Positions 56,951 to 64,000 of a stretch of 64,000 bases of DNA are shown in pieces. The translations under genes were made by a program, and so were the position numbers. The DNA comes from Methyloceanibacter superfactus (lineage in GTDB: Bacteria > Pseudomonadota > Alphaproteobacteria > Rhizobiales > Methyloligellaceae). The notes under the pieces were generated by a model that was given only the letters and a program-made list of their open reading frames with translations, was not told the origin of the DNA and ran no database searches. Within the stretch, counting starts at the first letter, position 1. Each line of letters begins with the position of its first letter. The stretch is taken from assembly GCF_001723305.1 (NCBI RefSeq), contig NZ_LPWF01000016.1:62001-126000 (forward strand). The letters run 5' to 3'.

Positions 56951-57372
56951 ATGACCGCAGCGAGTTGGGCGCTCCAGAGGAGCATCTACCAGGCGCTGGT
57001 GAACTCGTCCGAGCTGACAACGCTGCTCGGCGGCGACCGCATTTACAGCGACGCGCCGCCCGCGACGCCGTTTCCCTACATCACCCTCGGCCAGACCGTG
57101 AACCAGGATTGGAGCACTGGCACCGAAGACGGGCTCGAGCACAGCCTGACGCTTCATGTCTGGTCGCGCGCCAGCGGCTCGATCGAGGTGCATGAGATCA
57201 TCCAGGTGATCCGGATGGTGCTGCATAATCAGGCGTTGAGCTCGAGGATCATTATTTGGTCAATCTCCGCCACGAGTACACCGAGGCGCGGCTCGATGCG
57301 GACGGCGAGACCCTGCACGGTATCGTGCGCTATCGCGCGGTGACTGAGCCCATGCAGCAGGCCGCGGCCTAA
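56951..57372 (+). CDS. DUF3168 tail-completion-like protein, frameshifted
   Basis: About 140 residues. SWALQRSIYQALVNSSELTT, GGDRIYSDAPPATPFPYITL and LHVWSRASGSIEVHEIIQVI are the DUF3168 blocks. The frame breaks near 57238; one missing C joins HNQALS to LEDHYLVNLRHEYTEARLDA and a normal end at 57372. DUF3168 proteins belong to phage and gene transfer agent head-tail joining modules. No other phage gene flanks this one; it is 3.5 kb from the prohead protease with chromosomal-type genes between. TTAGGAG precedes the ATG. Confidence 0.8.
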
Positions 57373-57401
57373 ATCTTCCAAATTCAACGGCAGACATTGT
57401 C

Positions 57402-57436
57402 ATGGCCGGGCCTGATGCCCGGCCATCGGCTTTTTT
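57402..57436 (+). terminator. Intrinsic terminator after DUF3168
   Basis: A perfect 10-bp stem ATGGCCGGGC/GCCCGGCCAT with loop CTGAT, then CGGCTTTTTT. The stem resembles the palindromic repeat family at 28021. Confidence 0.85.
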
Positions 57437-57533
57437 GGTGATGGATTTTTGTGGTCGGGGTCTCGCATGGGCGGGGCGGGCTGCGCTATAGGGGGCGCTT
57501 CGCCTCTCATTTTGCGAAGCTGAGGGAGCCCCG

Positions 57534-58001
57534 ATGTCGCTCTGGACCAAACTCAAGGATCTCGTCGAAGGCATCGATGCCGATGGCTCGCGCGCCGGCA
57601 ATCTGCGCGAGGAGGAGCTGCGCCTCGCCTCGGGCGCACTGCTCGTGACCGCGGGCACGATCGACGGCGAGTTCGATGCCAATGAAAAGCGCAAGGTCAA
57701 GGCGCTGCTACAGAAGCGGTTCGACCTCGAGCCGGGCGAAGTCCGTCAGCTGTTCGAGGAGTCGGAGGCACGCGAGCGCGATGCCGTCGATCTTTACCGC
57801 TTCACCAGCGTTCTCTGCCGCGAGCTCGACCAGGACGGCCGCAAGCGCATTGTCGAGATGCTGTGGGAGGTGGTGATGGCCGACGGCGTGGTCGACGAGT
57901 TCGAGTCGAATCTGGTGTGGCGCGTGGCCGAGCTCATTGGCGTGTCCACGCGGGATCGCGTCGAATTGCGCAAGGTCGTCGAGGCGCGCCTCGGTCTGTA
58001 A
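57534..58001 (+). CDS. TerB-family (tellurite resistance-like) protein
   Basis: A 155-residue all-helical acidic protein. LRLASGALLVTAGTIDGEFDA is cut to ASGALLVTAGTIDGEF; VEMLWEVVMADGVVDEFES is the second conserved acidic helix-loop. These two DG-containing loops are the TerB metal-binding-like sites. The family is linked to tellurite resistance in ter operons, but stand-alone alphaproteobacterial members have no proven role. GGGAG precedes the ATG. Confidence 0.85.
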   Translation: MSLWTKLKDLVEGIDADGSRAGNLREEELRLASGALLVTAGTIDGEFDANEKRKVKALLQKRFDLEPGEVRQLFEESEARERDAVDLYRFTSVLCRELDQDGRKRIVEMLWEVVMADGVVDEFESNLVWRVAELIGVSTRDRVELRKVVEARLGL

Positions 58002-58116
58002 CCGGAGAGTGACGTGACAGATGTGAGGGCGGCTCCGGCTGGATTGAGCACGTCCGACAAGGCCCGGCCCGTCAGCGAGGCGAGATCGTGCTGCTCAAGG
58101 CCTCGGAAGGCGACCC

Positions 58117-58272
58117 CTAATCGGGGATGTCTTCTTCCTTGATCTCCTCGCCGCGCTCCCGCAGGAGCTCGGTCGTGGTCGGCCAAACGCGGTCGAGATA
58201 GGCCGAAGAGGCCCAAGTCGCCGGGAAGAAGGCGATGAACAAGATCAGGTATATGAGGATGTGGAGATTCAT
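58117..58272 (-). CDS. Small single-helix membrane protein
   Basis: A 51-residue protein too short for most gene callers. MNLHILIYLILFIAFFPATW forms one N-terminal membrane helix, then SAYLDRVWPTTTELLRERGE and a very acidic end (EIKEEDIPD). The hydrophobic-then-amphipathic layout and clean TAG support a real gene. TACCTCCG-type sequence upstream gives CGGAGGCATA on the minus strand within 30 bases of the ATG. No family recognised. Confidence 0.55.
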   Translation of the reverse strand: MNLHILIYLILFIAFFPATWASSAYLDRVWPTTTELLRERGEEIKEEDIPD

Positions 58273-58344
58273 CGGAGGTAGAAATATGCCTCCGGAGGCC
58301 GCGCTTCAATCGGCAGAATGGTCGCGGGGCAAGACGTTGAACGG

Positions 58345-59180
58345 CTAAGGCTCGGAAGGGGTTTCCGGCGCCGGACTCGACTCGGGCGCTGCGGCTTCCC
58401 CGGGCTCGGGGCATTTCAGCGGCTCGGGCTCGGATTCCGGTTCGGCCAGAGGCGGGGGCTCTTGCGGCGTTGGGAAGTCGCGCAAATCGTTCGCGGCTTC
58501 CGGATATTGGGCGACCAGCATCTCGAGATCGCCGAACTCCACGTCGCGGGCGGGGTCGATGCCGGGCCAGGACGTGGCGCCGCCCAGGAACCAGCGCCGG
58601 TGGCCGGTGACGCGCGCGGTGTGGAACGTGCCGCCCGGCACGAACAGCTGCACGAGCTGGCCGCCGATGACGTTGGGACCCATCACGGTGAGCTCGCTGG
58701 TGCCGCTCTCGTAGAGCATCAGCACCTCGATCGGGTCGCCGCCGTAATAGTGATAGAGCTGATCGTTCTCGACGCGGTGAAGCTTCACCGGTGCGCGCGG
58801 CGTCACCATGAAGAACTGCGCACCGCCCAATGGCCGTCCGGTTTGAAACGGCGCAGGCAAGCCGCCCGGCGCGACATAGAGTGCGCTGCGATAGGTGTCG
58901 CGCGCATAGCCGAAAATTTCAGAGGGTTCGAGCTGCAGTGCCTCGCGCACTTGCGCGGCGGTGATGTCGGAAGGCATCGGTTTGCGTGGGTTCACCAGGG
59001 AGGAGGCTGGCGTGTCCGGCGAGAAGACCGGGGGTGAGCCGGAAGAGGGATCCTCCATCGGATCCGCCGTCGGGTTTGGCTCTTGGGCCTGCGCCGCGCG
59101 CGCCGACAAGACCGCGGCGCCGGCGAGGCTCGCGGTCTTCAGAATTTGCGGCGGCCAATCGGGGCTTGGCGCTTATGCAT
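58345..59180 (-). CDS. Tat-exported cupin (DUF985/Cupin_5) protein, frameshifted
   Basis: About 278 residues. With one missing A near 59146 the start becomes MHKRQAPIGRRKILKTASLA, a twin-arginine signal ending AQA. After a Pro-rich linker comes the cupin: GGAQFFMVTPRAPVKLHRVE, NDQLYHYYGGDPIEVLMLYE, VQLFVPGGTFHTARV and GGATSWPGID, the DUF985 blocks. The C-terminal 45 residues are Pro/Glu-rich. DUF985 cupins bind small ligands; function unknown. The presence of a Tat signal upstream of the previously broken frame supports the repair. Confidence 0.8.
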
Positions 59181-59399
59181 TGTGATTATCGGGCATGACG
59201 CTCTTGGACATTGGGCGATTCTTCTAAGAAGCGCCGCTCTATATCACAATCGCTGCAATCCAAGTCCGTCGATGACTGCCGCCGGCAAGAGCGGTGTGGG
59301 CAAAGCCGCGCGTCAGAGGTAAGACGGGCGGACGCGTTCATGCGCCGTTCATTGGGGCTCGTTTAGGGTTACCCGCAAAGCAAGGATATTGGGACTGAG

Positions 59400-59702
59400 A
59401 TGATGTGTTGGGCGATGAAGCGGACTGCCATTGCGGCGCTCGCCGCGGTCATGTTGACCGCGGCCTGGGCGCCCGCCCAGGCGGGCTGCGTGCCGTGGAA
59501 ATCGGCCGGCGCGATCATCTCGCAAAACTCGCTCGTTCCCGGCAACGTCATCTACAACAAGGTCCAGTCCAAGACCGGGGGCAAGGTCATCTCGGCCACC
59601 CTGTGCGAGAGCGGCGGCAAGTTCGTCTATAAGATCGTGGTGCTCGGCAAGAAGGGCGACGTCACCAATCTCACCGTTGACGCGCGTACCGGGCAATTCT
59701 AG
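59400..59702 (+). CDS. Exported PepSY-like small protein
   Basis: A 100-residue protein. The signal peptide (KRTAIAALAAVMLTAAW) ends PAQA; the mature part CVPWKSAGAIISQNSLVPG and KTGGKVISATLCESGGKFVY, VTNLTVDARTGQF has a PepSY-type hairpin fold with a conserved closing VDARTG. PepSY proteins next to PhoPQ-like systems are often their targets or modulators. Several Met codons cluster at the start; the one at 59415 (MKRTAIAAL) also fits. It precedes the response regulator by 39 bases. Confidence 0.75.
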   Translation: MMCWAMKRTAIAALAAVMLTAAWAPAQAGCVPWKSAGAIISQNSLVPGNVIYNKVQSKTGGKVISATLCESGGKFVYKIVVLGKKGDVTNLTVDARTGQF

Positions 59703-59741
59703 GAGGGCGCTGGCAGCGTCCTGAATAGGGAGGGTCATCGT

Positions 59742-60412
59742 TTGCGGCTTCTCGTGGTCGAAGACGATCCAGATCTGAACCGGCAGCTCGTGACCGCGCT
59801 CGGCGAGGCGGCTACGCCGTGGATACCGCATTCGACGGCGAGGAGGGCCACTTCCTCGGCGATACCGAGCCCTATGACGCCGTGGTGCTCGATCTCGGCC
59901 TCCCCAAGAAAGACGGGCTGAGCGTGCTCGAGCAATGGCGGCGTGACGACCGCAAGATGCCGGTGCTGATCCTCACGGCGCGCGAGCGCTGGAGTGACAA
60001 GGTGGCCGGCATGGATGCCGGCGCGACGGACTACGTGGCCAAGCCCTTCCATATGGAGGAAGTGCTGGCGCGGCTCCGCGCGCTCCTGCGCCGCTCGGCG
60101 GGGCATGCCCGCAACGAGATGGAGTGCGGGCCGTTGCGCCTCGACACCAAAACGGCGCGCGTCACGGTCGACGGGCAAGGCATCAAGCTCACCTCCCACG
60201 AATACCGCGTGCTGCATTATCTAATGCTGCATCGGGAGCGTGTCGTGTCGCGTACCGAGCTCGTCGAGCATTTGTACGAGCAGGACTTCGACCGCGACTC
60301 GAACACGGTCGAGGTATTCATCGGGCGCCTGCGTAAGAAGCTTCCCATCGACCTCATTACGACAGTCCGGGGGCTGGGCTACCGCCTCACGGACCAAGAA
60401 GATGGGGCCTAA
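59742..60412 (+). CDS. OmpR/PhoB-family response regulator, FeuP/PhoP-like, frameshifted
   Basis: About 223 residues. It starts with TTG after AGGGAGG: LRLLVVEDDPDLNRQLVTAL. The receiver has the phospho-accepting Asp in YDAVVLDLGLPKKDGLSVLE, the Thr in LILTARERWSDKV and Lys in YVAKPFHMEEVLARL. The output is a winged helix (KLTSHEYRVLHYLMLH, DSNTVEVFIGRLRKKL, TVRGLGYRL). The frame breaks near 59810; one missing G joins LGEAG to YAVDTAFDGEE. The stop is overlapped by the sensor kinase start. FeuP-type naming is by neighbourhood and is tentative. Confidence 0.85.
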
Positions 60413-61765
60413 ATCTCTCGCCTTCAGGCTGTTTGCCTCGGCCGCGGCGTGGACCCTCGTGGTCATCCCCATCGCCGCCATTCTCCTCGTCTCCCTCTAC
60501 CGCCAAGCCGTCGAACGAAATTTCGACGCGCGCCTCAACGTCTATCTGACGAGCCTCGTGGCTTCGACCACGGCTGAGGGGGCGGCCACTCCCCAAGAAC
60601 CCGCCAGTCTCGGCGATCCCATCTTCACCATCCCGTTCTCCGGGTGGTATTGGCAGATCAAGCCGCTCAAAGGCGCCAAGCGTCCGCTGTTCATCTCTGA
60701 CTCGCTGCTGGACCAGCAGCTCGACTTGCCGAGCAGCGACGGTATTGCCGCCGACGATACGCTCACGCGCCGGAGCTATGCGCCGGGGCCCGACGAGCAG
60801 AATTTGCGAATCGTCGAGCGCGAGATCAGGCCCGAGGGGCCGGACTCGGCGCCGTACTCATATGCTGTCGCGGGCGACGCGGCTGAGATCGACGCCGATC
60901 TCGCCGAGTTCACCACCATGCTCATTCTGGCGCTCGGCGTGCTTGGGCTCGGCCTCCTGGTGGCGACTTTCTTCCAAGTGCGCTTCGGACTCCTGCCGCT
61001 CCGCGCCATCCGCCACGACCTCGCCTCGATCCGTTCGGGCGACGCGGAGAGCCTGCAAGGGGAGCTTCCCGACGAGATCAAGCCGCTGCAACAGGAGCTG
61101 AATGCGCTCATCCAATCCAATCGCGACATCGTGGATCGGGCGCGAACCCATGTCGGTAATCTGGCCCATGCGTTGAAGACGCCGCTCAGCGTGATCAGCA
61201 ACGAGGCGCGCACCCACGAAGGGCCACTCGCCGACAAGGTGGTCGAGCAGGCGGAGATCATGCGCACCCAGATCACCCATCATCTCGACCGGGCGCGGGT
61301 GGCGGCGCGCTCCGGCGTGATCGGTGACACCACCGACGTCGGGCCCGTGCTCGAGGCGCTGCGGCGCACGCTCGACCGCATCTATGGCGAGCGGGGGATA
61401 GGCCTCGAGGTTGCCACGAGCCCGGGCCTGAAGTTCCAGGGGGAGAAGCAGGACTTCGAGGAGATGGTCGGCAATCTGCTCGACAACGCCTGCAAATGGG
61501 CCGGCTCGCGGGTCACGGCGCATGCCGAGCCCGTGCGCGGCAGCACTAGTTTCACGGTCGTCGTCGATGACGACGGACCCGGATTGACCGAGGCCGAGCG
61601 TGCGCGCGCCCAGAAGCGGGGCCAGCGGCTGGACGAGAGCAAGCCCGGATCGGGCCTCGGCTTGTCCATCGTGGCCGACCTGGCGCATCTCTATAAGGCC
61701 GGTTCGAGCTCGAACCGTCGCCGGAAGGTGGCTTGCGGGCCAGGCTAACCCTGCCAGCAGCCTGA
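60402..61765 (+). CDS. Two-component sensor histidine kinase, FeuQ/PhoQ-like, frameshifted near the end
   Basis: About 454 residues. Two membrane segments (about 17-37 and 170-190) flank a periplasmic sensor domain; then HAMP, a HisKA helix with HALKTPLSVISNEARTH (phospho-accepting His in NLAHALKTPL), and HATPase_c motifs DNACKWAGSRV, VVDDDGPGLTEAER and GSGLGLSIVADLAHLY. One missing G near 61695 restores a normal end GRFELEPSPEGGLRARLTLPAA at 61765; only a shorter false end is open as given. It overlaps the response regulator gene by 11 bases. Confidence 0.85.
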
Positions 61766-61899
61766 AATTTAACCGTTAGCTTCGTTGCAACCTATTTTGG
61801 CCAGATTTGTTATTCTTAAGGGTCGTTAGAGACGCTAAACTCCAGCACTTCAGTCTCTCGCCGGGGGCCGACTGGTTAACTCAGGCCGAGGGGGAACAC

Positions 61900-62364
61900 A
61901 TGAGATTCACGCCGATTATTGCCATTGCACTTGTCCCTGTCTTCCTCGCGGCGTGCGGCCCGGGGAACAAGCAGGGCACCGGAACTATCCTCGGCGCCGT
62001 CGCCGGCGGTGCGGCCGGTGCTGCCATTGGCGGCAAGAAAAACCGCATCGGCGGCGTGGCGATCGGCGCGATGGCGGGCGGCATTCTCGGCAACCTGATC
62101 GGTGCGGATATGGATGCGCGCGACCGCAAACTGGCGGCTGCCGCGGAGTATCAGGCCCTCGAATACGGCCAGCCCGGTCAGGCGACGCCGTGGAACAATC
62201 CCTCCAACCAGCATCGCGGCCAGATTGTGCCGGGCAAGCCTTACCAGCAGGGCGGCTCGTTCTGCCGGCCCTATACCCACACGATCTATATCAGCGGTCA
62301 GCCGCAGACGGCCCGTGGCACGGCTTGCCGGGGCCCGGACGGCACCTGGAATCCCGTCGGCTAG
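61900..62364 (+). CDS. Glycine-zipper 17 kDa surface-antigen-like lipoprotein
   Basis: A 154-residue lipoprotein: the signal peptide ends in the lipobox LAAC after VPVFLAAC, and the mature part opens with two glycine-zipper helices (GTILGAVAGGAAGAAIGG and GGVAIGAMAGGILGNLIG), the 17 kDa antigen/SlyB pattern. The C-terminal half has SFCRPYTHTIYISGQPQ and GTACRGPDGTW, with a probable disulfide and a closing OmpA-like stretch. It is probably an outer-membrane lipoprotein. GAGGGGGAAC precedes the ATG. Confidence 0.85.
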   Translation: MRFTPIIAIALVPVFLAACGPGNKQGTGTILGAVAGGAAGAAIGGKKNRIGGVAIGAMAGGILGNLIGADMDARDRKLAAAAEYQALEYGQPGQATPWNNPSNQHRGQIVPGKPYQQGGSFCRPYTHTIYISGQPQTARGTACRGPDGTWNPVG

Positions 62365-62503
62365 TCACTCCACCGTCTGCGTGAGCTCCACGTTCGCCGC
62401 ACATTGCGGCGAATTAATCCGCGCGCGCCGGCCGGACCTTGCCCCACCAAGCGCCTTTCCCTATGCCTAGCCCTTCTTTGGCTTTTGGAGGCTCGCGCCG
62501 CTC

Positions 62504-63660
62504 GTGCTGCTCTGGGTCATTCTCGCCGCCCTCACGGCAATCGTGCTGTTCTTCCTGTTGCGCCCGCTGGCGGGCGGCGGCGGGTCCGAGCCTGCGCGCG
62601 AGGCGTTCAACGCCGCCGTCTATCGCGATCAGCTTGAGGAGATCGACAGCGACCGTGCCCGTGGGTTGATCGGCGAGGCGGAAGCCGAGTCGGCCCGTCT
62701 CGAGGTGGCGCGCCGGCTGCTCGCCACCGACGCCAAGCGCCGCAAGGCGAAGGCGCGGACAAGGGCGGCGGGACCGGCCCGTGCGGCGCTGATCGCCGTG
62801 GCGCTCGCCCTGCCGCTCGCCGCGCTCGGCCTCTATCTTTTCTACGGCTCTCCCCGTCTTCCCGATCAACCGCTCGCGGCGCGCCTGCAAGATCCGGCGT
62901 CCGAGCAGAATATCGCCGTGCTGGTGGCGCGGGTCGAGGCGCGCTTGCGCGCCCATCCGGAGGAAGGCGAGGGCTGGGACGCGATCGCACCGGTCTATCT
63001 CAGCGCGCGCCGTTACGCCGACGCGGCGGAGGCCTATGCGCAGTCGATCCGTTTGCTTGGCGCGACGGCGAACCGCCTGTCGGGCTACGGCCAGGCGCTC
63101 GTCCTGGAGAAGGGCGGGCTCGTGACGGAAGAGGCGCGGACGGCGCTCGAGCGCGCCGTGGCGCTCGACGAGAGCTTGGTCGAGCCGCGCATTCTCATCG
63201 CCATCGCCAAGGAGCAGGACGGCGATTACGCGGCCGCCATCGACGGCTGGCGCGCGCTCTTGGAGAAGAAGGGCGCGGACGAGGCTTGGCAGGCGATGGT
63301 GCAGAAGCGGATCGCCAATGCCGAGGCGCATCTTTCAGGCAAGGCGCCCGCTGCGGCCGAGGGGGCGCCGCAAGGCGGGATGGCGGGGCCGAGCGCCGCT
63401 GATATCGCCGCGGCGCAGAATATGAGCCCAGCCGACCGTCAGGCGATGGTCGAGACCATGGTACAAAAGCTCGCCACAAAGCTTGAACAGAACAGCGACG
63501 ATCTTGCCGGTTGGCTCAGGCTGGTTCGGGCCTATACGGTGCTCGACCGCAAGGACGACGCACGGCAGCGCTCGCCCGCGCCAAGGCCCAGTTTGCCGGC
63601 AACGCGGACGCGACGGAGCAACTCGACGCGCTGGCCGCAGAACTTGGATTGAAGTCATGA
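62504..63660 (+). CDS. ccmI: Cytochrome c-type biogenesis protein CcmI, frameshifted at the end
   Basis: About 384 residues. Two membrane segments (about 1-20 and 95-115) surround a helical cytoplasmic loop containing [20 protein letters not shown], the CcmI-specific coiled coil. The periplasmic part has TPR helices ([46 protein letters not shown]). CcmI chaperones apocytochrome c for heme ligation. One missing G near 63565 restores [20 protein letters not shown] and the end at 63660, which overlaps the ccmE start. It starts with GTG. The multiheme cytochrome of this window would need this pathway. Confidence 0.9.
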
Positions 63661-64000
63661 CCCGGAAGCAGCGTAGAGGCGTCTTGATCGGCACATGCCT
63701 GGTGGTGCTCGGTGTCGCCGTAGGCCTCGTGCTCTACGCGATGCGGGATTCCATCGTGTTCTTCTACGCCCCGAGCGATGTAGCCGAGATGCAGATGTCC
63801 CCGGGGCAGCGGTTCCGCCTCGGCGGCCTCGTCGAGACGAGTAGCGTGGTCCGGGGCGAGGGCACGACCGTCCGCTTCGTCATCACCGATGGGGCGAAGA
63901 CGCTGCCGGTGACGTATACGGGCGTGCTACCCGATCTGTTCCGCGAGGGGCAGGGTGTGATCGCCGAGGGCACCTTGGAGCCTGACGGGGTGTTCCACGC
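63657..64000 (+). CDS. ccmE: Cytochrome c maturation heme chaperone CcmE, partial
   Basis: The first 114 residues are inside the window. [20 protein letters not shown] is the N-terminal anchor, then [20 protein letters not shown] and [19 protein letters not shown], the beta-barrel of CcmE. The heme-binding His of the Hx3Y motif lies beyond the window edge. The start ATG overlaps the ccmI stop (ATGA), so the genes are one operon. Confidence 0.9.
   Translation, partial: MTRKQRRGVLIGTCLVVLGVAVGLVLYAMRDSIVFFYAPSDVAEMQMSPGQRFRLGGLVETSSVVRGEGTTVRFVITDGAKTLPVTYTGVLPDLFREGQGVIAEGTLEPDGVFH

Overview
The window is GC-rich bacterial DNA that reads as an alphaproteobacterium of the order Hyphomicrobiales (Rhizobiales). 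The evidence is a MucR regulator, the neighbourhood SufE / DUF5330 / PAS histidine kinase / peptidoglycan-binding protein / DUF1491 / DUF1254-DUF1214 / PBP1A, a TIGR03808-type Tat protein, an ELM1-like protein, the adenosylcobalamin mutase operon and the start of a ccmI-ccmE cytochrome c maturation cluster. A phasin and methylmalonyl-CoA mutase suggest polyhydroxyalkanoate and propionyl-CoA metabolism. No genus can be named from this sequence.

Layout. 0-5.3 kb: envelope genes (thermonuclease-like protein, lytic transglycosylase, SH3 protein, class A PBP, DUF883). 5.4-12.3 kb: CreA, a zinc metallopeptidase, a phasin, a very long c-type cytochrome joining a P460 domain to five further heme sites, and an OPT transporter. 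12.3-18.2 kb: thioredoxin reductase, ELM1-like protein, Lrp regulator, asparaginase, a beta-helix Tat protein, pyroglutamyl peptidase. 18.2-23.3 kb: mutA-mutB-meaB, joined by 4-nt overlaps. 23.4-28.7 kb: HerA-like ATPase, ABC-F protein, superoxide dismutase, isochorismatase-fold hydrolase. 28.8-30.5 kb: an AT-richer DUF262-HNH gene resembling modification-dependent restriction systems. 30.5-34.7 kb: oligopeptidase B, MsrB, MucR, PAS protein. 35.18-37.75 kb: a complete IS1595-family element with 26-bp inverted repeats, an 8-bp target duplication, cargo genes and a hairpin-rich non-coding stretch. 37.8-47.4 kb: the conserved Hyphomicrobiales block listed above. 47.8-50.9 kb: small secreted proteins, a Popeye-like protein and a second thermonuclease-like protein. 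50.9-57.4 kb: accessory DNA, namely a HEPN-like gene, a gene-transfer-agent-type prohead protease, a predicted toxin-immunity pair, an SDR, and an isolated DUF3168 tail gene. 57.5-64 kb: TerB, a Tat-exported cupin, a PepSY / response regulator / sensor kinase trio, a glycine-zipper lipoprotein, ccmI and partial ccmE.

Roughly 25 otherwise intact genes are broken by apparent one- or two-base deletions, mostly in short G/C runs or CG repeats. In each case I worked through, restoring the missing base or bases rejoins a normal family sequence, and one gene carries two shifts that cancel. This is best read as residual indel error from a long-read assembly, not gene decay. Affected genes are annotated as single genes with the shift position given.

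The most interesting accessory features are the P460-multiheme fusion, the predicted toxin-immunity pair after the prohead protease, the IS1595 element whose insertion split a perfect-armed palindrome, and the HEPN and DUF262 islands.
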